From the NCBI RefSeq assembly GCF_001544015.1, contig NZ_AP014924.1, positions 1,054,001-1,118,000 on the forward strand: a stretch of DNA of 64,000 bases, written 5' to 3'. This DNA is from Limnochorda pilosa. GTDB lineage: Bacteria > Bacillota > Limnochordia > Limnochordales > Limnochordaceae. The position numbers and the translations under genes are program-made. A model generated the notes under the pieces. It was not told where the DNA came from and did no database searches. It saw nothing but the letters and a program-made list of their open reading frames with translations. Numbering within the stretch: position 1 is the stretch's first letter; each line of letters starts with the position of its first letter. Positions 16,865-26,077 of this stretch are shown piece after piece.

Positions 16865-18329
16865 AGGATCCGCCGGCACCTGGCAGGCTCTGGCCGAGGA
16901 GGCGGTGGCCGGGAGCCGCCAGGCCCTCCCGCAGGCGGGCGGCGCCGCCCTCGCCTTCCACTCGGTGGCCGACGGGCTGGTCCACCTGGACGGACCGCGG
17001 GTGGCCCGCCTGGTGGCAGGTGCCGGGGGAGAGGCCGTTGCCGCCCCGCTCCTGGACCAGCCCCGGCCGCCGAAGGCGCTTCACTCCCCCAAGGACCTGG
17101 TCGCGGCCCTCCTCTTCTCGCTCCAGCGGGGCCAGGCGCTCCAGCGGATGATCGTTCACGCCCCGCTGCACCGCTGGCTGCAGGAGGTGCTCGGTTACGA
17201 CGAGCTCCGCCTGGGCGGGACCTCGGCCAACATGGCGGTGGCCGTGGCCAGCCTCGGCATCGATCCCACCATCGTCTACGCCTACCCACCCAGCCGGCGG
17301 GTGGCCTCCCTCTTTCCGCCGCTCCCGGGCCTACGCGCCTTCACCGGCAGGCCTGGCAACCCGCTCCTCCCCGTGAGCGACTGGGCGGGCAGCCTGCCGC
17401 GTGATGAGTCTCCCGAGTCGCCCCTCCACTGGATCCTGGAGTACGGACCGGAGATGGAGGTGCAGGTGGGTTCGCTGCGGCTCCGGCCGCCGCGGGCCAA
17501 CCGGTTCATCGCCGGGTGGAACCCCGCCAACCGCCGCCTCCGGCTGGAGCCGGCGTTCGTGGACGGCCTGGAGCGGGAGGCGGGAAGGCTCGGGTTCTTC
17601 TTCCTTTCAGGCTACCACATCCTGGCCGAAGGGGATGAGGGGGGCGAAGCAGGGTTTACCGAGGCCGTCGGATCTACGGCCACCCTGGTCGACCGGGTGC
17701 GCCGGGCGAACCCCAGGGTGACCGCGCACCTGGAGATGGCCTCCATCGGGAGCGAGGCGGTGCGCCGGGAGGTTCTGACGCGAGTCGTTCCCCGGGTCTC
17801 GAGCGTGGGGATGAACGAGGCCGAGTTGGAGACGATCGCGGCAGACCTGGGAATCCCCTGGTTTAGCCCAGGGAGCGGCGCAGACCGCCTGGCCCGTCTG
17901 GTTCGCGCCACGCTGGAGGTCTCCCGGGTAACCGGTCTTCGGCGGATGCACGTGCACGATCTCGGCAACTACGCGATCGTCCTGGGCGGTGGTCAGGACG
18001 AGGGTGAAGCCGTCGCTGCTCGCGCCGGCCTCCTCTTCGCCGGGGCGGTAGCGGCGGCCCGGGCGCGGACCGGCGAGCTCTCCCCCAGGAGCGGCCAGGA
18101 CAGCCTCGCGGAGCCCTTCTCGCCCGAAGGGCTCCGGAGGTTGGAGCGCCTGGATGAAGTCCTGGCCGAGAAGGGCGCGGAACGGCGTGGCCCCGGGATC
18201 TGGCGGCTGACCGAGCGGTGGATCGTCGCGGTCCCCAGCCGGGTGGTGGAGAGGCCCAGGCGCACCGTGGGCTTGGGGGACACGATCTCCGCTTCCGCCC
18301 TTCTGGCGGAGACGGCGCTGCGGCGCTGA
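16857..18329 (+). CDS. ADP-dependent sugar kinase (ADP-GK/PFK family), probable IolC substitute
   Basis: A 490-residue protein of the ADP-dependent glucokinase/phosphofructokinase family. Key marks are LGGTSANMAVAVASLG, the metal-binding NxxE in VGMNEAELETIAADLG, HVHDLGNYAIV, and the catalytic GxGD in VGLGDTISASAL near the C-terminus. Such kinases use ADP as phosphoryl donor and are best known from archaea. The position between IolB and an aldolase suggests it phosphorylates 5-dehydro-2-deoxygluconate, the step done by ATP-dependent IolC elsewhere. The ATG at 16857 overlaps the iolB end; GTG 16839 is possible. No good SD is seen, so coupling to iolB is likely. Confidence 0.75.
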   Translation: MNEGSAGTWQALAEEAVAGSRQALPQAGGAALAFHSVADGLVHLDGPRVARLVAGAGGEAVAAPLLDQPRPPKALHSPKDLVAALLFSLQRGQALQRMIVHAPLHRWLQEVLGYDELRLGGTSANMAVAVASLGIDPTIVYAYPPSRRVASLFPPLPGLRAFTGRPGNPLLPVSDWAGSLPRDESPESPLHWILEYGPEMEVQVGSLRLRPPRANRFIAGWNPANRRLRLEPAFVDGLEREAGRLGFFFLSGYHILAEGDEGGEAGFTEAVGSTATLVDRVRRANPRVTAHLEMASIGSEAVRREVLTRVVPRVSSVGMNEAELETIAADLGIPWFSPGSGADRLARLVRATLEVSRVTGLRRMHVHDLGNYAIVLGGGQDEGEAVAARAGLLFAGAVAAARARTGELSPRSGQDSLAEPFSPEGLRRLERLDEVLAEKGAERRGPGIWRLTERWIVAVPSRVVERPRRTVGLGDTISASALLAETALRR

Positions 18330-18428
18330 TCCGGCCGCAACGATGCCGGCCTTGGAGACGGCGGCGCTTGGAAACCGCGAAGACTCGACACGTCTGGATG
18401 GACGTCTGGAATCAGGAGGAAGGCACCT

Positions 18429-19496
18429 GTGCACCCCAACGAGGAGACGTCGCCCCACACCCTTCCGTACGCGCCACCCAAGACCCCATTCGAGACGCGG
18501 AGGTTCCTGCCGGAGGAGCTCTTTGGCCAGATCACGGAAGTGCGGGTGCGCCAGCCGGAGCTGATCCGGCGTCTGGCCGCCTCCCGGCTCCGGCGCCAAG
18601 AGCTCACCCTGGACGGCCGTCTCGCGCTGGTGGCGGCGGACCACCCGGCCCGGCGGGTGACGTCCGCGGCCGGGGACCCCTACGCCATGGCGGATCGCTT
18701 CCAGTACGTGGGGCGGGTGGCGCGGGCGCTGGCTGCTCCTGGCGTGGACGGGGTGATGGCCACCGCCGACGTGGTGGAGGAGCTTCTGGTCCTGGACCAC
18801 CTCTTCCGCCGATCCGGGCGCCCCGGTTTCCTGGAGGGCAAGGTGATCGTGGGCAGCGGCAACCGGAGCGGCCTGCGAGGCGCCCGCTTCGAGCTGGACG
18901 ACCGCCCCACGGGCTACACGCCCGACTGGGCCCAGGCCATGGGGCTCGACGGGCTCAAGGTGCTGATCCGCATCGACCTCCAGGAACGCGACTCGGTGGC
19001 CACCCTGGCCCGGATCGCAGCCGAGGTGCGGGAAGCTCAGGCCCGCGACCTGCCTGTCTTCGTCGAGTTCCTGCCCGGGCGCATGACGCCCGAGGGCTTC
19101 CGGGTGGAGGCGACGGTCGAGGCGCTCATGGAGGCGGCCGGGGTGGCCGCCGCGCTGGGGGGCACCAGCGCCCGCACCTGGCTGAAGCTCCCCTACGTGG
19201 AGGGCTACCCGCGGATCGCCCGGGCCACGACCCTGCCCATCCTCATGCTGGGCGGGGAGACGGAGGCCACCCCCGTTCCGGTGCTGGAGGACTTCGCCCG
19301 GGGGATGGGCGCAGGCCCCACCGTGCGGGGGGTCATGGTAGGCCGCAACGTGCTCTTTCCGGGCACCGACGACCCCCTGGCCGTGGCCGGCGCCGTGGCC
19401 CGGATCGTCCACGACGGCGCCTCCGCGGCCGAGGCGCTGGACGTCCTGCATGTCCTGCGGGGCCGGGGCCTCCGGAGCGGCACCCGGACCTCCTAG
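18429..19496 (+). CDS. Cgl0159-family (beta/alpha)8-barrel aldolase
   Basis: A 355-residue TIM-barrel protein related to Cgl0159-type and DeoC/FBA-like aldolases found in inositol clusters. Segments typical of the family are LDGRLALVAADHPARRVT, VIVGSGNRSGLRG, GLDGLKVLIRIDL, the strand WLKLPYVEGYPRIA with a candidate Schiff-base Lys, and PILMLGGETEAT near the phosphate site. GTG at 18429 follows AGGAGGAAGG. It probably cleaves the phosphorylated deoxy-keto acid made by the preceding kinase, taking the role of IolJ. It ends the operon. Confidence 0.8.
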   Translation: MHPNEETSPHTLPYAPPKTPFETRRFLPEELFGQITEVRVRQPELIRRLAASRLRRQELTLDGRLALVAADHPARRVTSAAGDPYAMADRFQYVGRVARALAAPGVDGVMATADVVEELLVLDHLFRRSGRPGFLEGKVIVGSGNRSGLRGARFELDDRPTGYTPDWAQAMGLDGLKVLIRIDLQERDSVATLARIAAEVREAQARDLPVFVEFLPGRMTPEGFRVEATVEALMEAAGVAAALGGTSARTWLKLPYVEGYPRIARATTLPILMLGGETEATPVPVLEDFARGMGAGPTVRGVMVGRNVLFPGTDDPLAVAGAVARIVHDGASAAEALDVLHVLRGRGLRSGTRTS

Positions 19497-19499
19497 CTC

Positions 19500-19894
19500 C
19501 AGCGGAAGGTAACGCCCATCACGTGGGCCGTGCCCGGACGACCCGCGCCCCGGAGTGCACCTCCGGAGCGGAGCCCTGGGGGACCGGCCGGAGCACCGCC
19601 GGCCCAAGGGAGACGGCCGGGCCCCTCGGGGACCCCCAGGGTGCTCCCAAGAGGCGGGCGAGCTCCCGGTAGCGGCCAGCCGCGGCCACCGGGTCGGGGA
19701 CGGGCCAGCGGAGCTCCGCCAGGTGTACGGGCTCCGAAGACGCGCCGGTGGCCGCCGCCCTCGCCAGGAAGCCGAGCTCGGGCAGGGTGGCCCGCCGCTC
19801 TTCGTAGAGCGGCGGACTCGAGCGCGAGGTAGGCAGCGCCCGCACGCGCCGGGCCTTCGGGGCGGAACCTGTCAAGAGTGATGTCCCAATGAAC
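19500..19894 (-). pseudogene. Decayed minus-strand gene, unrecognised
   Basis: Two frames join into one plausible protein: HWDITLDRFRPEGPARAGAA then, after a shift near 19810, LYEERRATLPELGFLARAAA and ELRWPVPDPVAAAGRYRELA. The latter part resembles the PDP-x-AAA-xRY pattern of VOC or glyoxalase-like domains, but not strongly. No start codon with a ribosome site is seen upstream of 19894. It separates the iol operon from the next plus-strand genes. Confidence 0.4.
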
Positions 19895-19993
19895 CGAGAG
19901 GAGGTCCTCCGGTTGACAGGCCTGGGCGCGTCCGCCCGGGAAGGTACCCGGGACAAGACGCGGTGAGACTCTCGGGCTGGGAGGGATCAGGCC

Positions 19994-20332
19994 GTGTTCT
20001 GGGAGTCCATGGCAGATCGCATCACCCCGGAGGCGGTAGTCGCCTTTGCAGTGGGGCTGCTGGGGGTCCTGGTGGGAACCCAGGCCGCGCTCCGCTGGGG
20101 CTACACCCACGCCTACGAGTTCGGCCGGTGGTTGGCCCGACGGCTTCCCGGCCACGCCATCGAGCACTTCCTGGCCGAGCAGGCGCGGGGGCTCCACGAC
20201 GGGCTCGAGGCGGACCATTCCGACGCGACCCTGGACGCGCAGGTCGTCCAGGAACCGCAGGGGTCCGGCCGGGTCACGACCCTCACGCTCACCTTGCGCC
20301 CGAAGGAGGTGGTGACAGGGCCTCGAAGTTAG
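19994..20332 (+). CDS. Small membrane protein of unknown function
   Basis: A 112-residue protein starting at GTG 19994 after GGGAGGGATC. Residues 14-33 (AVVAFAVGLLGVLVGTQAAL) form one membrane helix, followed by a conserved-looking YTHAYEFGRWLARRLPGHAIEHFLAEQ helix and a C-terminal acidic/beta segment. Signal anchoring with a cytoplasmic or external tail cannot be decided. It lies five bases before the pyroglutamyl peptidase start, so the two are probably co-transcribed. I do not recognise a family. Confidence 0.6.
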   Translation: MFWESMADRITPEAVVAFAVGLLGVLVGTQAALRWGYTHAYEFGRWLARRLPGHAIEHFLAEQARGLHDGLEADHSDATLDAQVVQEPQGSGRVTTLTLTLRPKEVVTGPRS

Positions 20333-20337
20333 GCACC

Positions 20338-21054
20338 ATGAGCACTACCGTGCTGGTTACCGGTTTCGAGCCGTTCCTCACGTTTCCCGTCAATCCCAGC
20401 GGCCAGATCGCTGCGGCCCTGGACGGTGAGGCGCTGGGTACGGGCCGGGTGGTGGGGCGGGTACTCCCCGTGGCCTACGAACGCGCGGGGGAGATGGTGG
20501 AGGCACTCCTCGACGAGCTCCGCCCCGATGCCGTGGTGGCCCTTGGGCTCGCCGCCGGGCGAGAGCGGATCTGCTTCGAGCGAGTGGCCATCAACTGCAT
20601 GGACGGCGAGGTGGACAACCAGGGCGTCCGCCACCAGGACGAGCTCATCGATCCCCAGGGGCCGGCCGCCTACTTCACCACCCTGCCGATCCGGGCCATG
20701 GAGGAACAGCTTCGGGCCGAGGCGATCCCCGCCGCCATCTCGAACACGGCCGGAACCTACCTCTGCAACTACGTGATGTACCGGCTCCTCCACCACCTGA
20801 GCCGCACTGGCCGACGGATCCCGGCTGGTTTCGTCCACCTGCCCGCGTCCCACGATCTGGCCGTCGCCCTGGAGCGGCCGGTACCGAGCTGGCCCGCGGA
20901 CGACCTGAAACGCGCCACTGAACGATCCGTGGAAGCATTGCTTGGGTGGATGGCGACTTCCTCATCCACGGGGCCGTCTTCGGAGCCGCGGAACACGCCA
21001 CATGGGCATGCTCTACGGTGGGGAAGGGGGCGAGGGTATGCTCACCCGCATTGA
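20338..21054 (+). CDS. pcp: Pyroglutamyl-peptidase I
   Basis: A 238-residue C15 cysteine peptidase that removes N-terminal pyroglutamate. It opens with VLVTGFEPF (substrate pocket). The catalytic triad is visible as Glu in GRERICFERVAIN, Cys in NTAGTYLCNYVMY and His in GFVHLPASHD. Typical enzymes have about 215 residues; the last 30 here are low-complexity and run into the start region of the next gene, overlapping it by 17 bp. The ATG at 20338 fits the family N-terminus; a weak ribosome site suggests coupling to the preceding small gene. Confidence 0.92.
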   Translation: MSTTVLVTGFEPFLTFPVNPSGQIAAALDGEALGTGRVVGRVLPVAYERAGEMVEALLDELRPDAVVALGLAAGRERICFERVAINCMDGEVDNQGVRHQDELIDPQGPAAYFTTLPIRAMEEQLRAEAIPAAISNTAGTYLCNYVMYRLLHHLSRTGRRIPAGFVHLPASHDLAVALERPVPSWPADDLKRATERSVEALLGWMATSSSTGPSSEPRNTPHGHALRWGRGRGYAHPH

Positions 21055-22408
21055 GATCGATGGCTTCAAGAGTTTCTCGGGTTTCGGTCTGGACATTGCT
21101 CCTTTCGAGGTGATCCTTGGTCCTAACGCTTCAGGTAAGTCAAATCTCTTCGACGCCATTCGACTGCTATCTCGGCTTGCAGACACCGACCTGCGTACAG
21201 CCGTGAAGGGCCTACGTGGGGAACCTCATGAGCTTTTCCGCCGGCTACCTGATGGAACCCCAAGTGCCCGCATGGCGTTTGCTATCGAGGTTCTTCTTCA
21301 TCCCACGGTAACGGATCCATGGGGCGCGACCAAACCTATCTCGCACTCGCGGGTCCGATACGAGGTTGAGATCGAGCGGCGCCGTGATGCACGGGGAATC
21401 GAACGTCTGGTCGTCGCACGAGAGGACGCACGTCCCATCCTCAGCACGCACGATACGTGGAGGCCGGGGGGCCGGGATCTTTCGCCGCAGTTCCGGCAGG
21501 CGTTCATGAAGTACGGTCGCCGAACGCCATGGCTGTCCACGGTCGAGACTGAAGGTGTACCAAGCTTCCAGATTCACCAGGATGGGCGCGCTGGTCGCAA
21601 GCGACCGGCAGAGGCTGCAGAGGCAACAGTTCTCTCGAGCATCACCAGCGCTGAGTTCCCACACCTTTACTCGCTACATGAGGAGCTTCGTTCGTGGCGT
21701 TTTATTCAGCTCGATCCAGCTGCACTACGGCGGCCCAGCCCGGTGACCGCCTCCGATGAGTTGGAACCTGACGGTTCGAACCTCGCTACTGTTCTGGCGC
21801 GAATCAAGGCCGAGACAGCAACAACGGTACAGCCAAAGGGGATGCTGGCAGATATCGTCGCCGACCTCACGGCCTTGATTCCAGGCGTCGTTGATGTAAG
21901 CGTGGAAGAAGACCGACGCAACCGTGAGTACCGCATCGACGTCGCCATGAGGGGCGGCCCGCCGTTCAGCTCCAGGGTCATCTCCGACGGAACGCTGCGA
22001 ATCCTTGCGCTCCTGACCCTGCTTCACGATCCCAAGCAACGAGGTCTGGTCTGCTTCGAGGAACCCGAGAACGGGGTTCACCCCGCGCGCTTGAAGGAGC
22101 TCATCAAGCGCCTGCGAGCCTTGGTCACTGATCCCTCGATCCCCGAGCTCGATGACACCGATGCTCTCTCGCAAATCCTTGTCAACAGTCACTCGCCCGT
22201 CGTGCTCTCCGCCCTGGGTGATGACCAAGCTTTGTTTTCTGACCTGGTGGCAGAGGTTGATCCGCACGAGAAAACGGTCTCGTACAAGACGCGTATTCGT
22301 CCCATCGAGCCTGAGGACCAGGGCGAACTGTGGCTGGATGATTCACGCTCCTATGTGAGCCGGTACGAAGCAGAACGATACTTGTCCACGGCAGTCAGGG
22401 AGTACTGA
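21038..22408 (+). CDS. AAA_21/ABC-type ATPase of a predicted two-gene defence module
   Basis: A 456-residue SMC/OLD-like ATPase. It begins LTRIEIDGFKSFSGF, with Walker A GPNASGKSN at 28-36, an inserted coiled or lid region of about 250 residues, Walker B LVCFEEPENGVHP and the sensor His in ILVNSHSPVVLS. This arrangement belongs to AAA_15/AAA_21 ATPases that pair with TOPRIM-like effectors. ATG 21038 follows GGGGAAGGGGGCGAGGG. The next gene, a DUF4276 protein, starts four bases after the stop. Base composition is less GC-rich than the neighbours, hinting at acquisition by transfer. An anti-phage role is inferred. Confidence 0.8.
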   Translation: MLTRIEIDGFKSFSGFGLDIAPFEVILGPNASGKSNLFDAIRLLSRLADTDLRTAVKGLRGEPHELFRRLPDGTPSARMAFAIEVLLHPTVTDPWGATKPISHSRVRYEVEIERRRDARGIERLVVAREDARPILSTHDTWRPGGRDLSPQFRQAFMKYGRRTPWLSTVETEGVPSFQIHQDGRAGRKRPAEAAEATVLSSITSAEFPHLYSLHEELRSWRFIQLDPAALRRPSPVTASDELEPDGSNLATVLARIKAETATTVQPKGMLADIVADLTALIPGVVDVSVEEDRRNREYRIDVAMRGGPPFSSRVISDGTLRILALLTLLHDPKQRGLVCFEEPENGVHPARLKELIKRLRALVTDPSIPELDDTDALSQILVNSHSPVVLSALGDDQALFSDLVAEVDPHEKTVSYKTRIRPIEPEDQGELWLDDSRSYVSRYEAERYLSTAVREY

Positions 22409-22411
22409 GTC

Positions 22412-23092
22412 GTGCGCTTCCTTGGCCTCGCCCTCTTCGCTGAGGGACCCACCGACTACCGATTCCTGGGACCGTTGCTCCGACGGGTTACGGAGGACCT
22501 GTGCCTGAGAGAGGCATCGGAGTCCGTTGAGATCACCGAAGTGCTCGCGTTGGTCAGGTCCAGGGAATCGGCAAGCCTCCCGCGTGAGCTCCAGATCCTT
22601 GACGCGATGCGCCGCGCCTCTGGAGCGTTCTCACTGCTTTTCATACACGCCGATGGTTCGGGGGATCCCGTGGCCGCGCGGAAGCATCAGGTACAACCTG
22701 CGATAAGCCGCATCTTGGAGCACGGGGGCCCCTCGGGCGTGGGAGCCGTTCCGGTGATTCCCGTCAGGGAGACCGAAGCGTGGGCCCTTGTCGATGGACA
22801 AGCCCTTCGTCGGGCTTTCGGCACAAGCCTTGATGATGCTGAGCTCGGACTTCCCCCGCGACCAGCAGACGTGGAGAGGATCCCGGACCCGAAGGCTGCG
22901 CTGGACCATGCATGCCGCATCGCGATCGGCGCGGGGCACAGGCGAAGGCGTCGCGCTGCGGCGTTCTTGGAGGCTATAGCCGAGTCCCTCTCCCTTGACC
23001 GGTTGCAGCAGGTTCCCGCCTTTCGCCAGTTCGAACAAGACCTACGCGATGGCCTTGAGATTCTGCGCGTGCTACGAGGAGCGCACGGGTGA
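22412..23092 (+). CDS. DUF4276 TOPRIM-like protein, partner of the AAA ATPase
   Basis: A 226-residue protein of DUF4276 type. The N-terminal strand RFLGLALFAEGPTDYRFLGP carries the conserved Glu11 and ends in a helix, like the Glu of TOPRIM nucleases (OLD, RloB). IHADGSGDPVAARK near residue 75 supplies acidic residues, and PVIPVRETEAWALVD is a family hallmark. GTG at 22412 is almost directly after the ATPase stop, so the pair is translated together. In comparable pairs the TOPRIM-like subunit is the nuclease or toxin effector; here this is inference. Confidence 0.75.
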   Translation: MRFLGLALFAEGPTDYRFLGPLLRRVTEDLCLREASESVEITEVLALVRSRESASLPRELQILDAMRRASGAFSLLFIHADGSGDPVAARKHQVQPAISRILEHGGPSGVGAVPVIPVRETEAWALVDGQALRRAFGTSLDDAELGLPPRPADVERIPDPKAALDHACRIAIGAGHRRRRRAAAFLEAIAESLSLDRLQQVPAFRQFEQDLRDGLEILRVLRGAHG

Positions 23093-23170
23093 TGTTACGT
23101 GCCAGGCTCTCTGGCCAGGTAGAGTGAGTCACGGTTGTGCGGTTCCCAGGAGCCGGCTTACCTGCTCCGC

Positions 23171-23983
23171 TCACCCGCCAACGGTCCTGAGCAGATGGGA
23201 TACCCTTTCCGCTGCGGCCAGGACTTCGGGCGCCAGGGTGCTCACCCGGTCGGCCGTCAACCGGGACGAGGGCGCCGAAAGGCTGAGCGCAGCCACCACC
23301 TCGCCCTGACGGTCACGGATGGGTGCCGCGATGCACCGCACCCCGAGCTCCCGTTCCTCGTTGTCGACCGCGTAGCCCTGGTCCCGGATCGCGTCCAGCT
23401 CCCGGTGAAGCTCGGTGCGGCGTGTGAGCGTGTTGGGGGTGTAGTGGGTCCAGGGACCGGGCCCCATCACCCCGTCCACCTCCTCGGGTGAGAGCCATGC
23501 CAGGAGGATCTTGCCCACGCCGGTACAGTGGAGGGGCGTACGGGCGCCGATCTGAGTGAACATGCGCAGGAGCTGCTGTCCCTCCGCCTGGGCGACGTAG
23601 ACGGCGTCCGATCCGTCGCGCACGGCCAGGTTCACGGTCTCCCCCAGGTCCCGGGCCAGATCCTTCATCACCGGCAGGGCCAGCTCGTTCAGGCGGAGCC
23701 GAGGCAGGAAGGCGCTGCCCACCTCGAAGGCTCGTACGCCCACGTGGTAGCGGCCTGTTTCGTCGGAGGGCTGGACGAACCGGCGGGACCTCAACGTTTC
23801 CAGCAGGCGGTAGGCCGTGCTGACGGGCAAGCGCACGCGCTCGGCGATCTCGCTCAGGGTGAGGCCGGGCTGGTCGGTCAGGGCTTCCAGGATGGAAAGG
23901 CCCCGGTCGAGCGCCCGCACGCCTCCGCTCTGGGTCCGGGTCCGGCGGCGCCCGCCCCGGCGGGCCGTAGGTTCCGGCATCAT
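23171..23983 (-). CDS. IclR-family transcriptional regulator
   Basis: A 270-residue regulator. After a basic RRGGRRRTRTQ tail it has the IclR winged helix (RALDRGLSILEALTDQPGLT, LSEIAERVRLPVSTAYRLLETL). The effector domain follows, with LHCTGVGKILLAWL and IRDQGYAVDNEERELGVRCIA typical of the family. Two adjacent ATG codons follow GGGGGAAGAG; the second (23980) has slightly better spacing. It is divergent from malate synthase, and IclR controls glyoxylate-bypass genes in enterobacteria, so it probably regulates that gene and itself through the palindrome at 24008-24023. Confidence 0.9.
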   Translation of the reverse strand: MMPEPTARRGGRRRTRTQSGGVRALDRGLSILEALTDQPGLTLSEIAERVRLPVSTAYRLLETLRSRRFVQPSDETGRYHVGVRAFEVGSAFLPRLRLNELALPVMKDLARDLGETVNLAVRDGSDAVYVAQAEGQQLLRMFTQIGARTPLHCTGVGKILLAWLSPEEVDGVMGPGPWTHYTPNTLTRRTELHRELDAIRDQGYAVDNEERELGVRCIAAPIRDRQGEVVAALSLSAPSSRLTADRVSTLAPEVLAAAERVSHLLRTVGG

Positions 23984-24007
23984 CTCTTCCCCCTTCACTT
24001 CAGCCCG

Positions 24008-24023
24008 TTTCCGTATAACGAAA
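24008..24023. promoter_or_regulatory. Candidate IclR operator
   Basis: TTTCCGTATAACGAAA is a near-palindrome (TTTC, TATA and GAAA symmetric) 14 bp upstream of the -35 box of the malate synthase promoter and within the IclR 5' region. Size and position suit an IclR-type site. Confidence 0.45.
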
Positions 24024-24037
24024 ATACCATCTATCTG

Positions 24038-24066
24038 TTGACAAAGCAAGCGCGCGGGGGTATCTT
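24038..24066 (+). promoter_or_regulatory. Promoter of malate synthase
   Basis: Perfect TTGACA (24038-24043), 17-bp spacer, TATCTT (24061-24066), 45 bp upstream of the ATG. Confidence 0.75.
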
Positions 24067-24110
24067 TTTAGCGAAAACTCAGCATCACACCAGAGGTGGG
24101 GGGCGCTTCC

Positions 24111-25706
24111 ATGGTGACCCTGGAGGGGATCGACGTTCGAGGCCCGGTGGAGGGCCCGTTCAAGGAGATCCTGACACCTGACGCCCTGGCCTTCGTGGCG
24201 GGGCTTCACCGGGAGTTCAATCCCCGGCGGGAGGAGCTCCTCCGCCGGCGGGCCGGGCGCCAGGCCCGCTTCGATGCTGGCGAGCTGCCCGACTTCCTGC
24301 CCGAGACCCGCTCCGTCCGGGAAGGCGACTGGAAGGTGGCGCCCATCCCCCCGGCCCTCCAGGACCGCCGGGTTGAGATCACCGGTCCCGTGGACCGCAA
24401 GATGATGATCAACGCCCTCAACTCCGGGGCGAAGGTCTTCATGGCCGACTTCGAGGACGCCCACTCGCCCACGTGGGCCAACACCCTGCAGGGGCACGTC
24501 AACCTAATCGACGCGATCGAGCGGACCATCGCGTTCACCAGCCCCGAAGGGAAGCAGTACCGGCTGAACGAGGAGGTGGCCGTGCTCCTGGTGCGGCCCC
24601 GGGGCTGGCATCTCGTGGAGAAGCACGTCCTGGTCGACGGCAGCCCCATCTCCGCCTCCCTCTTCGACTTCGGTCTCCACCTCTTCCACAACGCCCGGCG
24701 CCTCATGGACCGGGGCAGTGGGCCCTACTTCTACCTGCCCAAGCTGGAGAGTCACCTGGAGGCCCGGCTCTGGAACGACGTCTTCAACGCCAGCCAGGAC
24801 CGGCTGGGGATCCCCCGGGGTACCATCCGCGCTACGGTCCTCATCGAGACGATCCTGGCCGCCTTCGAGATGGAAGAGATCCTCTACGAGCTGCGGGACC
24901 ACTCGGCCGGCCTCAACGCCGGGAGGTGGGACTACATCTTCAGCGTCATCAAGAAGTTCCGGAACCGGCCCGACTTCCTCCTCCCCGACCGGGCCCAGGT
25001 GACCATGACCGTCCCCTTCATGCGGGCCTACACCGAGCTCCTGGTGAAGACCTGTCACCGCCGGGGCATCCACGCGATCGGCGGCATGGCGGCCTTCATC
25101 CCCAGCCGGCGGGATCCCGAGGTGAACGAGAGGGCCCTGGCAGGCGTTCGGGACGACAAGCTGCGGGAGGCGGGCGACGGTTTCGACGGCACCTGGGTCG
25201 CCCACCCGGACCTGGTGCCCGTGGCGATGGAGGTCTTCGACGCCCGGCTGGGGGAGCGGCCGCACCAGCTCGACCGCCTGCGGGAAGAGGTGCAGGTGAC
25301 CGCCCAGAACCTGCTGGACGTGCGGGTCCCCGGCGGCAGCATGACCGAGGCGGGCGTGCGCAACAACGTGAGCGTGGCCATCCAGTACCTGGAGTCCTGG
25401 CTGCGGGGCGTGGGCGCGGCCGGCATCTTCAACCTCATGGAGGACGCGGCCACCGCCGAGATCGCCCGCTCCCAGGTGTGGCAGTGGCTTCGCCACGGGG
25501 CAACCCTGGCCGACGGGCGCCGCTTGAGCCGGGACCTGGTCCGTGCCTTCGAAGAGGAGGAGCTGGCCAAGGTGCGCCAGGCGGTGGGCGACGACCTCTT
25601 CGGGCGGGGGCGGTTCGACGAGGCCCGGGCGCTCTTCGAGCGGGTGGCCGTCGCTGCCGAGTTCGCCGAGTTCCTGACGATCCCGGCCTACGAGCTGATC
25701 GACTAG
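24111..25706 (+). CDS. aceB: Malate synthase A
   Basis: A 531-residue enzyme condensing glyoxylate with acetyl-CoA to malate. It shows the malate synthase signature [20 protein letters not shown] (Mg and catalytic loop), [58 protein letters not shown], and the C-terminal catalytic Asp region [19 protein letters not shown]. Length matches the A isoform. ATG 24111 is preferred; GTG 24096 lies within the ribosome site GGTGGGGGG. No isocitrate lyase is nearby, so glyoxylate may come from another source such as glycolate or purines. Control by the divergent IclR protein is likely. Confidence 0.95.
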   Translation: MVTLEGIDVRGPVEGPFKEILTPDALAFVAGLHREFNPRREELLRRRAGRQARFDAGELPDFLPETRSVREGDWKVAPIPPALQDRRVEITGPVDRKMMINALNSGAKVFMADFEDAHSPTWANTLQGHVNLIDAIERTIAFTSPEGKQYRLNEEVAVLLVRPRGWHLVEKHVLVDGSPISASLFDFGLHLFHNARRLMDRGSGPYFYLPKLESHLEARLWNDVFNASQDRLGIPRGTIRATVLIETILAAFEMEEILYELRDHSAGLNAGRWDYIFSVIKKFRNRPDFLLPDRAQVTMTVPFMRAYTELLVKTCHRRGIHAIGGMAAFIPSRRDPEVNERALAGVRDDKLREAGDGFDGTWVAHPDLVPVAMEVFDARLGERPHQLDRLREEVQVTAQNLLDVRVPGGSMTEAGVRNNVSVAIQYLESWLRGVGAAGIFNLMEDAATAEIARSQVWQWLRHGATLADGRRLSRDLVRAFEEEELAKVRQAVGDDLFGRGRFDEARALFERVAVAAEFAEFLTIPAYELID

Positions 25707-26077
25707 GTGCACATCTGCACGAAGCTGGTGGTGAGGCCCGGGGGGCGCTACCAAGTCGCCCTTTTGGCCTCCTACCGTTGGTCTTCGTGCCGCGTGTCGC
25801 GCGGAGACCTGGCCATCACGTCGCGGTCTGGGCGGACTGCCGGCAGGAGTAGGAGGTCTGGGCTGCGTCGGTGGCTCAGTGAGCCCTCCCTTCCTCACCC
25901 AGCCTTCCTCAAGTGGCTTGCGCCTGGCCCTGCTCATGGTCGTCCGCCGCCTCGCTGGACGTCTCCACCCCGGCATCGTCAGACCAGGATCGGGCCGCCG
26001 CAAGGAGAAAGATGGGTAGGAGAACGCCCTGCGTCGCGGGCGAGCCCGCCCGTCGGGCGTGAGCGAGGGCGGTGGCC
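25707..26077. other. Intergenic region without recognised features
   Basis: These 371 bp follow malate synthase. A short GTGCA-CATC-TGCAC inverted repeat lies right at the stop. Otherwise I see no gene, promoter of good quality or strong terminator. Confidence 0.4.
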
